Assembly: GCF_004153455.1 (NCBI RefSeq)
Contig: NZ_SDQE01000014.1
Coordinates: 1-64,000, forward strand
Direction of reading: 5' to 3'
Origin: Allopusillimonas ginsengisoli
GTDB taxonomy: Bacteria > Pseudomonadota > Gammaproteobacteria > Burkholderiales > Burkholderiaceae_B
DNA: 64,000 nt
Position numbers and translations under genes: made by a program. This document shows positions 17,648-25,562 of the stretch, piece by piece. Under the pieces are notes generated by a model. That model did not search any database and was not told the DNA's origin. It worked only from the letters and a program-made list of their open reading frames with translations. Position 1 is the stretch's first letter. Each line of letters starts with the position of its first letter.

Positions 17648-18877
17648 TCATCGCGCGCTTGCTGTCGGTGACGACAGTTGCGCAACGGCGCTGGTGAGCC
17701 GCCGGTCGATGACGCGATGGACGCCGTCGGCCATCTTCAGCAACGCCATGTCACGGCCGGGCAAAGCGACACACTGCACCCCCAAGGGAAGGCCTTGCGG
17801 GTTCTCACACGCAGGCAAATGCAGTGCCGGCCATCCCAAGAGCGACCAAACCCTGTTGAACGCCGACGTACCAGTTCGATCAAGCCCCGCGAGCGCTGCG
17901 CCCGGTGCACTCGGCGTCAGGACAGCATCATAACGAGACAAAAGATCTGACCAAGCGTCGCTCAGCGCTTTCCGCCTTTGCGCAAGATTGCTGTAATCCG
18001 CAAGGGTGATCGCCAGCCCCTTGTCGATCACCGCGTTCGTCTGCGCCCGCAAGGCTTCGGGCTCGGCCTGACGCACGGGCAACAGGCTTCGGGACAGTTC
18101 GTAAGCCATGATCCCGTCGTGCACTTCCAAGGTCTCCGTCACCAACGTCCCTGCATCGAGCCACTGCACTTGCGCGCCACGCGCGCGCAAATCATCCGCT
18201 GCCTGTTGCAGGCACGACCGCGCCTCTTCACTCAATTTTCCGGCCTGAGGGCAAGGCAGAACAGCCAACGACAAGGCCTCTACCGGACGCGGCGCACCAT
18301 GTTCCGCCATAAATACACTGGCCAGCTTCAGGCTCAGGCCAACATCTTGCGTAAACCAGCCAATGGTGTCCAACGAATCGCACAGAACCAGCATGCCTGA
18401 ACGTGGAATGCGGCCAAAACCCGGTTTGAAGCCAACTACACCGGTATACGCCGCCGGCCTTACGATGGACCCACCCGTTTGTGTGCCCAGGGCGAAAGAC
18501 ACCATCCCTGCCGCCACAGCCGCCGCAGACCCGCTGGACGACCCGCCTGGCGTATGGGCCAAGTGGCGCGGGTTGCGGGTGGGCCCAGGCGCGGCGAAAG
18601 CAAATTCGGCGGTAACCGTTTTACCCACGGGGCGAGCGCCCGCCGCTCTGAGCATGGCCACGCATGCCGCGTCGAATCGGGCTGGCGGCATGCCGGGCAA
18701 GGTCGCGCCATGACATGTGGGCATGCCACGAACGTCCATGACGTCCTTGACGCCAAAGGCCAGGCCGCTCAATAGTCCACGCTCTGTGATAGATGGTGTT
18801 TCTTCCTCTGGAAGAAACACCCAGGCACGAACGTCAGTATCCAACTGTCGTATTTCATTGAGCGCAGGTTGTTTCAT
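17648..18877 (-). CDS. Amidase (amidase-signature family)
   Basis: About 409 residues. The Ser-cisSer-Lys machinery is visible: Lys in G-V-K-D-V, the loop G-G-S-S-S-G-S-A-A-A-V-A-A-G, and the nucleophile Ser in T-Q-T-G-G-S-I-V-R-P. It cleaves carboxamides in the cytoplasm; the substrate cannot be read from sequence. I choose ATG 18877 (M-K-Q-P-A-L-N-E-I), which follows the upstream stop by 14 nt; the frame opens earlier at 18934 but that overlaps the receptor gene. Forms an operon with the Bug receptor, hinting that the receptor binds the amide or its acid product. Confidence 0.88.
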   Translation of the reverse strand: MKQPALNEIRQLDTDVRAWVFLPEEETPSITERGLLSGLAFGVKDVMDVRGMPTCHGATLPGMPPARFDAACVAMLRAAGARPVGKTVTAEFAFAAPGPTRNPRHLAHTPGGSSSGSAAAVAAGMVSFALGTQTGGSIVRPAAYTGVVGFKPGFGRIPRSGMLVLCDSLDTIGWFTQDVGLSLKLASVFMAEHGAPRPVEALSLAVLPCPQAGKLSEEARSCLQQAADDLRARGAQVQWLDAGTLVTETLEVHDGIMAYELSRSLLPVRQAEPEALRAQTNAVIDKGLAITLADYSNLAQRRKALSDAWSDLLSRYDAVLTPSAPGAALAGLDRTGTSAFNRVWSLLGWPALHLPACENPQGLPLGVQCVALPGRDMALLKMADGVHRVIDRRLTSAVAQLSSPTASAR

Positions 18878-18891
18878 CGCTTCCCATCCGC

Positions 18892-19881
18892 TTACTGCAC
18901 GTTCAAATTCTGCTCGCGGATCAAGTTGCCCCAAAGCGCCGATTCACTTTGAATGAACGTTCTGAATTCCTCAGGCGTGCCACCCGCCACCTCGGCGCCT
19001 TGCGACTCCACGACTTTGCGGTAATCAGGATCCTGCAGCGCCTTGTTCACAGCCTGGTTCAACTGAGCCAGAACATCGTCCGGCAAGCCCGCCGGGCCAA
19101 TGACGCCGAACCAGTTGGAGGCCACCACATCAACGCCCTGCTCTTTGAAGGTCGGCAAATCAGGCAAGGCCTTTAGTCTATTTTCCGCAGCAACCCCCAG
19201 GGCACGAATTCGGGGTTCGTCAGCAGACAGATGAGGGATGAACAGGCTTGCCAGTTCCAGATACATGTCAACGCTACCACCGATCAAGTCGTTGACAGCA
19301 GGCGCACCACCACGATAAGGAACGTGTGTTGCACCCATCCCCGCGCGCTGCTTGAGCAGTTCACTCGACAAATGCGATGCGCCTCCGGCACCCGTAGAAG
19401 CGTAGTTCAGCTTGTCAGGGTTACGTTTGGCATCCGCCACCAGTTCGCCGGCATTCTTGTAGGGTGCGGCTGCATTGACGGCCAATACCATGGCGCCCAC
19501 TTCAATCAGCGCGATAGGTTGTATGTCTTTTTCCGGATCAAACGGCAAGGTATCCCCATACAAAGCCTTGTTGACCGCCATGGGTGCAAAGTTGCCCAAA
19601 CCTATCGTATAGCCATCAGGTTTGGCGCGCGCAACTTGCGCGGTGCCAATATTGCCGCTCGCACCAGGGCGGTTTTCAACCACAACGGGCACGTTCAGCG
19701 ACTCGGACATATGCTGGGCCAGTTGACGCGAACGCGTATCAGAGCTGCCTCCCGCAGAATACGGCACGATAAACGTGATGGGCTGCGATGGATAAGCCTG
19801 CGCCGATACATTGGAAAGCGGTGCAAGGCACGCCACGCCGATCATTGCGGCCAACAGACTTTTCTTATTGATCCGATTCAT
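18892..19881 (-). CDS. Bug/TctC-family periplasmic solute receptor
   Basis: 329 residues with a Sec signal peptide (K-K-S-L-L-A-A-M-I-G-V-A-C-L, cleavage after V-S-A) and the Bug family signatures Y-P-S-Q-P-I-T-F-I-V-P-Y-S-A-G-G and E-N-R-P-G-A-S-G-N-I-G. Family members bind carboxylates or amides; many are orphans without TctAB permeases, as here. GGAGGAGG lies upstream of the ATG. First gene of a two-gene unit with the amidase, divergent from a LysR gene. Confidence 0.92.
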   Translation of the reverse strand: MNRINKKSLLAAMIGVACLAPLSNVSAQAYPSQPITFIVPYSAGGSSDTRSRQLAQHMSESLNVPVVVENRPGASGNIGTAQVARAKPDGYTIGLGNFAPMAVNKALYGDTLPFDPEKDIQPIALIEVGAMVLAVNAAAPYKNAGELVADAKRNPDKLNYASTGAGGASHLSSELLKQRAGMGATHVPYRGGAPAVNDLIGGSVDMYLELASLFIPHLSADEPRIRALGVAAENRLKALPDLPTFKEQGVDVVASNWFGVIGPAGLPDDVLAQLNQAVNKALQDPDYRKVVESQGAEVAGGTPEEFRTFIQSESALWGNLIREQNLNVQ

Positions 19882-20008
19882 TTTGCCTCCTCCTTAACTC
19901 GACCTGGTAGGTCGGGGACGCAGCACTGCGGAAAATGCCCGGCCCGACAGATATCCTCTGGATCATAGGAAAGCCCTATTATTCTGTCTAATTCTATTTA
20001 ATGTCATA

Positions 20009-20031
20009 ATTAGGTGGATTTAAAACCTAAT
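20009..20031. promoter_or_regulatory. Candidate LysR-type operator
   Basis: Perfect inverted repeat ATTAGGT-N9-ACCTAAT, centred about 60 bp upstream of the LysR start at 20080 and about 140 bp upstream of the receptor start at 19881. Its dyad shape and AT-rich spacer fit a LysR recognition site (T-N11-A class). Binding is inferred, not shown. Confidence 0.55.
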
Positions 20032-20079
20032 AGAACCGCACTGATCACAACCCTCTGACCAGGTGCACACTACCCCGCC

Positions 20080-21063
20080 ATGCTCGACACCCGTCTGCTC
20101 AAATGTTTCGCTGTTGTTGCCGAGGAACTGCACTTTGGCCGCGCCGCCAAACGCCTGTTCATGACACAGCCTCCCCTGAGCCAGAACATCCGCAAGCTCG
20201 AAGCGCAATTACAGGTTCAATTGCTGGTGCGTAGTACCCGCTCTGTGCGGCTCACGCCCGCAGGCGAATTACTCAAGCGTCGCATCACGGCATTGGAAAA
20301 AGAAATGGCCCAGACGATACGGGCTGTCCGGGAAATCCACTTCGGTGAAAAGGGACGACTCCGGATCGCGCTGACGCCGAGCGCAGCCTACTCAACCTTT
20401 CCCCAATGCCTGCACGCCTTCCGGCAAACCTACCCCGACGTAACGGTAGAGCTGATCGAGATGAACTCCAGCGAGATGCCCGACGCTTTGCGTCATGGCC
20501 GTCTTGATATGGCCTTGATGCGGCCGCCCTTCGCTGACCGAGACCTTTCGCCGGAACGCATTCTTGCTGAACCACTGATGTTGGCGGTTCGCAAAGACCA
20601 TCCCGTGGCGCAGACGGCCGCCAAGCGCATCCGCCTTGCCGATGCGCTCCAGTGCGAGTTGATCGGCTATGCACGGCATTCATCCCGCTATTTTCACGAA
20701 GTGCTTCAGCGCCTGGGCATGCACGCCGGTATAGCGCCCAACATCGTTCACGAAAGCATGATCCCGACGGTGCTGGCGCTGATCGAAGCAGGGGTCGGCG
20801 CAGCCATCGTGCCAGCCAATCTTGGCCGCGCGCGCGCAGACACTATCACTTATCTACCGCTACACGGCTGCGGCAATATTCATGCTGAACTTCTGCTGGC
20901 ACGGTCGCCTGAGGGCGGTAACGGCGCGGTCGAAAACCTGATCGACATCATGCGAAGCTGGCACAAGGGGCGAAGCACCCGCGGAACACGCTCACCCAAG
21001 GTACACCCGGCCAGCCATACCGCTGATGGTTTACCGCCCAGGCCGGCCCGCCGCAACGGTTGA
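20080..21063 (+). CDS. LysR-family transcriptional regulator
   Basis: 327 residues. N-terminal winged helix-turn-helix (about 5-64: L-H-F-G-R-A-A-K-R-L-F-M-T-Q-P-P-L-S-Q-N-I-R-K-L-E) and a periplasmic-binding-protein-like effector domain (about 90-295). Divergent from the receptor/amidase pair, so it most likely controls that operon. The last 33 nt overlap tail-to-tail the 3' end of the nucleosidase gene. The C-terminal 25 residues are basic and low complexity and lie largely outside the effector domain. Confidence 0.93.
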   Translation: MLDTRLLKCFAVVAEELHFGRAAKRLFMTQPPLSQNIRKLEAQLQVQLLVRSTRSVRLTPAGELLKRRITALEKEMAQTIRAVREIHFGEKGRLRIALTPSAAYSTFPQCLHAFRQTYPDVTVELIEMNSSEMPDALRHGRLDMALMRPPFADRDLSPERILAEPLMLAVRKDHPVAQTAAKRIRLADALQCELIGYARHSSRYFHEVLQRLGMHAGIAPNIVHESMIPTVLALIEAGVGAAIVPANLGRARADTITYLPLHGCGNIHAELLLARSPEGGNGAVENLIDIMRSWHKGRSTRGTRSPKVHPASHTADGLPPRPARRNG

Positions 21064-22083
21064 ACCCGTGGCCGTCTCCCATCGCTGAAGAAAGGCCATC
21101 AGCACCCGCGCGGAATTTTCCGCGGCAATGTTCATGAAAACGTGCATTTCGTTGGCGTCCGGCCCGCCCCCGGCCAGATCGCTGACCGAACGGAAAGCCA
21201 GGAAAGGAATGCGGTTGGCCTGCGCCACCATGGCGCAGGCAGCGCTTTCCATATCAACTACATTAGCCTGAAAGACCTGATATAGATGCTCGCGATACTG
21301 CGCATTGTCGACAAAGGCAGTGCCGGACAAGCCGTTCCCCCCAACGACAAGGCGCGGGGCTTCGCGCAGACAAACCTTATCCGCGTCGCAGGACTGCAGG
21401 GCGACGCCTTGCATGCTCCGGGCGATATCCAGCAACTGCTCGTCCACATCGAACCAGAATTGTGGACGCGGGTCAGGATGATCATCCGAGATCACCCGCA
21501 CCGCGCGGTGAAACAACATGCCAAACTCGGGCACGCCCAGGTTCTGCTTGTCCGGTGGAAACGCATACGTGCCAGGGCTGACCTCGCGTGCCATCAAGAC
21601 CTCCAGATGCGACCCCCAGCGCTCGGGCACGTTCACATCGCCCAAGTGCAGATCAGGATTCACGCCCCCCGCAATGCCACTGAACAACACGTGCGACACC
21701 GCAAAGCGGTCAAACGCCAATTGAGTATTCATGGCTGCATTGACCATGCTAATGCCGCTGAGAAACAGCAGCACCGGACGCCCTCGCAATATGCCCGTGG
21801 TAAACGTAACGCCATTGATCTGGTATTCCTGCGACGCATCCAGTGCCTCGCGCAGCAAGGACAGCTCGGGGGCAAAGGCAGACACGATGGCAATCCGCGG
21901 CATAGCGTCGAGATAGCCAGACGTGTGCGCAGCCGCCGGAGCAATCTCACGACCGGCAGGGGCCTCCTGCAGGCCCGGCGGCTGCGAACCGGCATGCGCC
22001 ATCGACAACATGCCATATCCCAACACACCCAACGTCCACACAACCAACCGCCGCTGCGCCCCACCCGACAAACCCCAACCCAT
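21031..22083 (-). CDS. Exported 5'-methylthioadenosine/adenosylhomocysteine nucleosidase-like protein
   Basis: About 350 residues. A signal-like N-terminus (L-V-V-W-T-L-G-V-L-G-Y-G-M, cleavage near A-H-A) precedes a phosphorylase/MTAN fold, with A-I-V-S-A-F-A-P-E near residue 63, S-G-I-A-G-G-V near 133 and the catalytic-region V-D-M-E-S-A-A near 276. ATG 22083 has GGAGG 7 nt upstream; the open frame to 22200 is not needed. A secreted nucleosidase is unusual since MTAN is normally cytoplasmic. Its role may be periplasmic nucleoside salvage. Confidence 0.85.
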   Translation of the reverse strand: MGWGLSGGAQRRLVVWTLGVLGYGMLSMAHAGSQPPGLQEAPAGREIAPAAAHTSGYLDAMPRIAIVSAFAPELSLLREALDASQEYQINGVTFTTGILRGRPVLLFLSGISMVNAAMNTQLAFDRFAVSHVLFSGIAGGVNPDLHLGDVNVPERWGSHLEVLMAREVSPGTYAFPPDKQNLGVPEFGMLFHRAVRVISDDHPDPRPQFWFDVDEQLLDIARSMQGVALQSCDADKVCLREAPRLVVGGNGLSGTAFVDNAQYREHLYQVFQANVVDMESAACAMVAQANRIPFLAFRSVSDLAGGGPDANEMHVFMNIAAENSARVLMAFLQRWETATGSTVAAGRPGR

Positions 22084-22339
22084 CACCGATCCTCCCCGAC
22101 TTACGCTTTGGCCACTGGCCGTGACCAAAGCCTCGTGAATAGCCGATGGCCCAGCGCCACCTTGGCCCTTTCGGAGGCGGGGCGCGGCGGGCCTCGACAT
22201 AATTTGTTGCCGAGATTATCCCCCATCGCCTGCCACTTGCCCACCACTGCCTATAATCTGGAAAAGCCGGATAAGCCCCATATCAGATCCCTGCCACACC
22301 GGCCCCGGCCCAAGTCTCTTCACGTTGCCGGAGCCCGCC

Positions 22340-22858
22340 ATGACCACCGCCGCAGACCTTATCCACACCCTGGCACTCTCCCCTCACCCGGAGGGCGGGC
22401 ATTACCGTGAAACCTATCGCTGCACCCAAAACGTCACGCGAGCAGATGGCGCTGCGCGAAGCGCCTGCACAGCCATCTACTATTTGCTGGAGCCTGGGCA
22501 GTATTCCGCATGGCACCGCATTGCCTCGGATGAGCTCTGGCACTTTTACGCCGGCCTGCCCCTGGACATCCATATCGTGCACCAGGGAACCATGACCACA
22601 CAACGCCTGGGGCATCCCGCTGCAGCACCAGACGCCGTATTCCAGCACGTCGTGCCTGCAGGCGCATGGTTCGCCGCCGAACTCGCTCCACAAACCGAAG
22701 CCCTGAATACAGGAACGCTTTACAGCCTGGTCGGGTGTACCGTCGCCCCCGGCTTCGAGTTCAGCGAGTTTGAACTGGCCGCCGCTCAGGATCTGGCCCA
22801 GGCGGGCGCGCCCGACACTAGTGCGGTCCGGCGCTTGCTGGCATCATCCACGCCATGA
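22340..22858 (+). CDS. DUF985 cupin-fold protein
   Basis: About 172 residues. The family signature H-P-E-G-G-H-Y-R-E-T-Y-R lies near residue 15, with the cupin core (W-H-R-I-A-S-D-E-L-W-H-F-Y, G-A-W-F-A-A-E, and the C-terminal L-V-G-C-T-V-A-P-G-F-E-F). DUF985 proteins are single-domain cupins resembling sugar epimerases, but no activity is generally agreed. GGAG sits 7 nt before ATG 22340. It converges with the Slam-type gene. Confidence 0.9.
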   Translation: MTTAADLIHTLALSPHPEGGHYRETYRCTQNVTRADGAARSACTAIYYLLEPGQYSAWHRIASDELWHFYAGLPLDIHIVHQGTMTTQRLGHPAAAPDAVFQHVVPAGAWFAAELAPQTEALNTGTLYSLVGCTVAPGFEFSEFELAAAQDLAQAGAPDTSAVRRLLASSTP

Positions 22859-23024
22859 AGAAAGAGTTCATACCGTATGAAAACGGCACAACCGACCCGA
22901 CCGTCGTCCGAAACCGTAGTATCTCGCACGGCAAGCGCACCCTGCTCGCACTGATTCCTGCCATGGCGACCATGCCCAGCCGAAGGCTGCGGCGCGACGT
23001 CGCGGCGAGGGCAGGTATCAGCGC

Positions 23025-24503
23025 TCAGAAGGTTCGACGCAGCAGCAAGGTCATTTCGTTCTGCCTGAAATCAAACGCCCAGCCCAGATTGCTGCGGTTG
23101 GCACTGTGCCGCACACGCAGTTCAGGGGTCAGGCCAGCAATGTTCCAACCCTTAGCGCACAGGCTCACGATATAAACCTGCTGCTTGTCCCGTCGGCGCC
23201 CACCCAAAAAACCATCATAAGCGTCGTTTTGGCTCAGGCGAAAAATCCCCATTGCGTTCAAATACAAGCCCGCACTGGTTTCGAACGCATGCGAGATGCC
23301 CATACGCATGGCCAGATCCCTGCTGCTGGCTTGCTCGACTTCATACTTTTTGCGGACAAGATCCAGCCCGCCGTAGATCGACGTAGCGCGTCGCGGTACG
23401 TAGCTGGCAAAGAGACTGCTCCGATACTGGCTGTAATCACTGGCGATCCCCCTCGCCGCTTGTTTGTGATGGTAGCGGCGCGCGTCCAGCGATGCGCCTG
23501 CGTGCCATTTGGCGGCGATCATGCGCCGCCATTCCATCTGCATGCCACCCGATAGATAATTGCTGCGGCCGTCGCGGTAGTAATGTTCAGCGTAAGGCAA
23601 GAGGCTCACGCTAGTGCGCGCGCTCAGATACTGGTAGCCCAGATACAGCATCGAGCTTGCTCCGCTGTAGTTCCTGACGTCCGTGATCCCTACCAACCCG
23701 TTACGCCGGTAATAGCTGCCGTAGCTGATCGGCTGAACCAGCAAATTGTGATTGCCGGTCAGGTTATAACGGCGCTCCAGCACGGCCTCGTAACCCATCA
23801 AGGCCGAACTGATGGGGTCGGCCATGTTGCGCTCGACCACGCATATGTCCATGAACACCGCCAGGCAGCTGCGATCGCCATTGGCATGATTGATGTTGCT
23901 GTTATAGCCCATGCCGACGGCGAGGCTGCCATGCCAGCGGGCTCGCGCATCCAGCGCGGCCAGGTATTGTTGTGCCAAGCGCCGGCCGTAGTCAGGCAGT
24001 TCTCCACGCCTGGCCGACTCGAAGTTGGCACGAGCCTCGGCATCGCGGTTGTCTTCAAACTGCAGGCGGGCCAGTTCCAACCTGATGCGGATGTCTTCGG
24101 GGGCAGCAGTATGAGCGGCCTGCATACGGTGTAGCGCCCGAGCATGGTCACCTTGCTGGCGTGCCAGCAAGCCTAAAGCCATATCAACCAAGGCGGCCCG
24201 GTGATCACGCAGCAGGCGGTAACGGCTGATGAACTCGAGCAAGCGATCCCACTGCCCTGTGTTCAGCGCGATATAAATGGCGGGCTCAAGGCTTTCGAGC
24301 GTGGTCTGGACTTCGTAGATGGTGTTGTCGTGCACGACCGCCCCGGGTGGTGCGATCAGGCTGTCAGGCGGCAAGGCGCGGCGCTCGACGGCGCGCTGCG
24401 TCTGCTCCCGCAAAAAAAATGTGTGGTCATCGTTGGTCGCGACAGCAAGCAAGGGCTGGCAAACCAGCAACAGGCACAGCGCAACAGTGCCACGGTGCAG
24501 CAT
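23025..24503 (-). CDS. Slam-family outer-membrane translocon (TPR plus DUF560 barrel)
   Basis: 492 residues with a Sec signal peptide (V-A-L-C-L-L-L-V-C-Q-P-L-L-A). An N-terminal TPR domain covers about 75-190 (A-L-G-L-L-A-R-Q-Q-G-D-H-A-R-A-L). A C-terminal 14-strand DUF560 barrel from about residue 195 (G-M-G-Y-N-S-N-I-N) ends in the outer-membrane-type R-R-T-F. Slam proteins export surface lipoproteins and, in the hemophilin branch, unlipidated heme-binding proteins. Its neighbour upstream encodes exactly such an unlipidated substrate, so this is likely the HsmA-type member. Third gene of a heme-uptake unit, after a strong hairpin. Confidence 0.88.
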   Translation of the reverse strand: MLHRGTVALCLLLVCQPLLAVATNDDHTFFLREQTQRAVERRALPPDSLIAPPGAVVHDNTIYEVQTTLESLEPAIYIALNTGQWDRLLEFISRYRLLRDHRAALVDMALGLLARQQGDHARALHRMQAAHTAAPEDIRIRLELARLQFEDNRDAEARANFESARRGELPDYGRRLAQQYLAALDARARWHGSLAVGMGYNSNINHANGDRSCLAVFMDICVVERNMADPISSALMGYEAVLERRYNLTGNHNLLVQPISYGSYYRRNGLVGITDVRNYSGASSMLYLGYQYLSARTSVSLLPYAEHYYRDGRSNYLSGGMQMEWRRMIAAKWHAGASLDARRYHHKQAARGIASDYSQYRSSLFASYVPRRATSIYGGLDLVRKKYEVEQASSRDLAMRMGISHAFETSAGLYLNAMGIFRLSQNDAYDGFLGGRRRDKQQVYIVSLCAKGWNIAGLTPELRVRHSANRSNLGWAFDFRQNEMTLLLRRTF

Positions 24504-24544
24504 GGATGAGAGACTCGAGATAGTGTAGAAAAGGCACAGAATAT

Positions 24545-24566
24545 GAAGGCCGGCGAACCGGCCTTC
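24545..24566 (-). promoter_or_regulatory. Perfect 9-bp intercistronic hairpin before the Slam gene
   Basis: In the minus-strand transcript, GAAGGCCGG and CCGGCCTTC enclose a TTCG tetraloop, in the 100-nt gap between the secreted-protein gene and the Slam gene. The T-rich tail is weak, so it may stabilise the upstream message or partially terminate, giving more substrate than translocon. It could also be a plain terminator. Confidence 0.7.
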
Positions 24567-24603
24567 ATAAGGAGCGGTTTACGTCAGAAGCATGCGAGGC
24601 TGC

Positions 24604-25491
24604 TTATAGCCGCTTGCCTCCGAACGCCACATGGTCGGCGGCGGCAGCACCTTTGTAGATACCGGCAAGCGCAGCCGCATCGTTATAAAAGCGGCCACTG
24701 ATGGTGCTGTCGTTAGAGAATTCTCCGTTGGAGAAAATGCGCGTGCCTGCGAAGTCAACGGCGTCGGTGCCACGCGTGATCGAACCCGAGATCGAACCAT
24801 TGCCGCCGCTGTAGTTGGCGGTAAGCATACCGCTGTACAGATTAGGCGCATGCGGCAGGTTGCCGTCTACGCCAGTCTGGCGAATGCCGACCACATCATA
24901 GTTGGCGGCAACCAATGTAGGCATGCTGGCCACCGCATTGTCACCCGCATACCACACGGTGCGGCTGGCGTCTGCCATGTTCAGATCCGTGCTGTCACCG
25001 GAGCTGGGTGAACCAACGGCCTTGGACCATTCTCCAAAATACACACCGTTGCCGCGGGCAGTCTCCTTGACCTGGCCGATGACCAGGCCGCCGAACTGCG
25101 GCCAAGTCTCCAGCGGAAGGGTCGTGATCTGGCGCACGCTATAGACATTGGCAGCGTTATGCTGGTCGTTGCGCCAAACCTGGGCGATTTTGATGCTTCG
25201 GATCAACGGAAAAGGAGCATAGTGTGCCTCGGCACTGTTGGCCGCAGCGTTGTCCGTCACCTGCTTAACCGGACCGCCAAAAATATCCACGCTACCGGAC
25301 CGGGCCGTGCCGTCCGCGCGGAGCATTTCGAGCCCGGCATAACCCAGGGGCCTGACAAGGGGTGGGAAGTTGGACGCGGCAACGGTGACGTTGTCACTCG
25401 AGGAACTGCCTTGCAGGTTGACCGCTTGCGCATACACGGCGGTCGAGCTGAACAGGGCCAAGGCTACCATGGTGAGAACAGATTTCTTCAT
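24604..25491 (-). CDS. Secreted hemophilin-like Slam substrate (TbpB-type C-terminal barrel)
   Basis: About 295 residues. A type I signal peptide (K-K-S-V-L-T-M-V-A-L-A-L-F, cleavage after V-Y-A) has no lipobox cysteine, so the product is soluble rather than a surface lipoprotein. The C-terminus carries a TbpB_B_D-like signature: I-S-G-R-F-Y-N-D-A-A-A-L-A-G-I-Y-K-G followed by A-F-G-G-K-R. This barrel is the part read by Slam. The N-terminal domain would bind ligand, probably heme by analogy with hemophilin HphA. ATG 25491 has GGAG 8 nt upstream; the frame opens at 25527. Flanked by the receptor and Slam genes on the same strand. An alternative is a non-heme ligand. Confidence 0.82.
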   Translation of the reverse strand: MKKSVLTMVALALFSSTAVYAQAVNLQGSSSSDNVTVAASNFPPLVRPLGYAGLEMLRADGTARSGSVDIFGGPVKQVTDNAAANSAEAHYAPFPLIRSIKIAQVWRNDQHNAANVYSVRQITTLPLETWPQFGGLVIGQVKETARGNGVYFGEWSKAVGSPSSGDSTDLNMADASRTVWYAGDNAVASMPTLVAANYDVVGIRQTGVDGNLPHAPNLYSGMLTANYSGGNGSISGSITRGTDAVDFAGTRIFSNGEFSNDSTISGRFYNDAAALAGIYKGAAAADHVAFGGKRL

Positions 25492-25562
25492 ACAACATCT
25501 CCAAGGAAAGGAAGAGAAAAAATACAAAATTTTCCTTAAAAAATCGAGACGACAAAATTGAC

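Noticed and set aside
22855-23175. 106-codon plus-strand frame starting in an ATGA overlap with the cupin stop
   Set aside because: The overlap looks coupled, but the frame soon runs antisense into the Slam gene and shows no recognisable domain.
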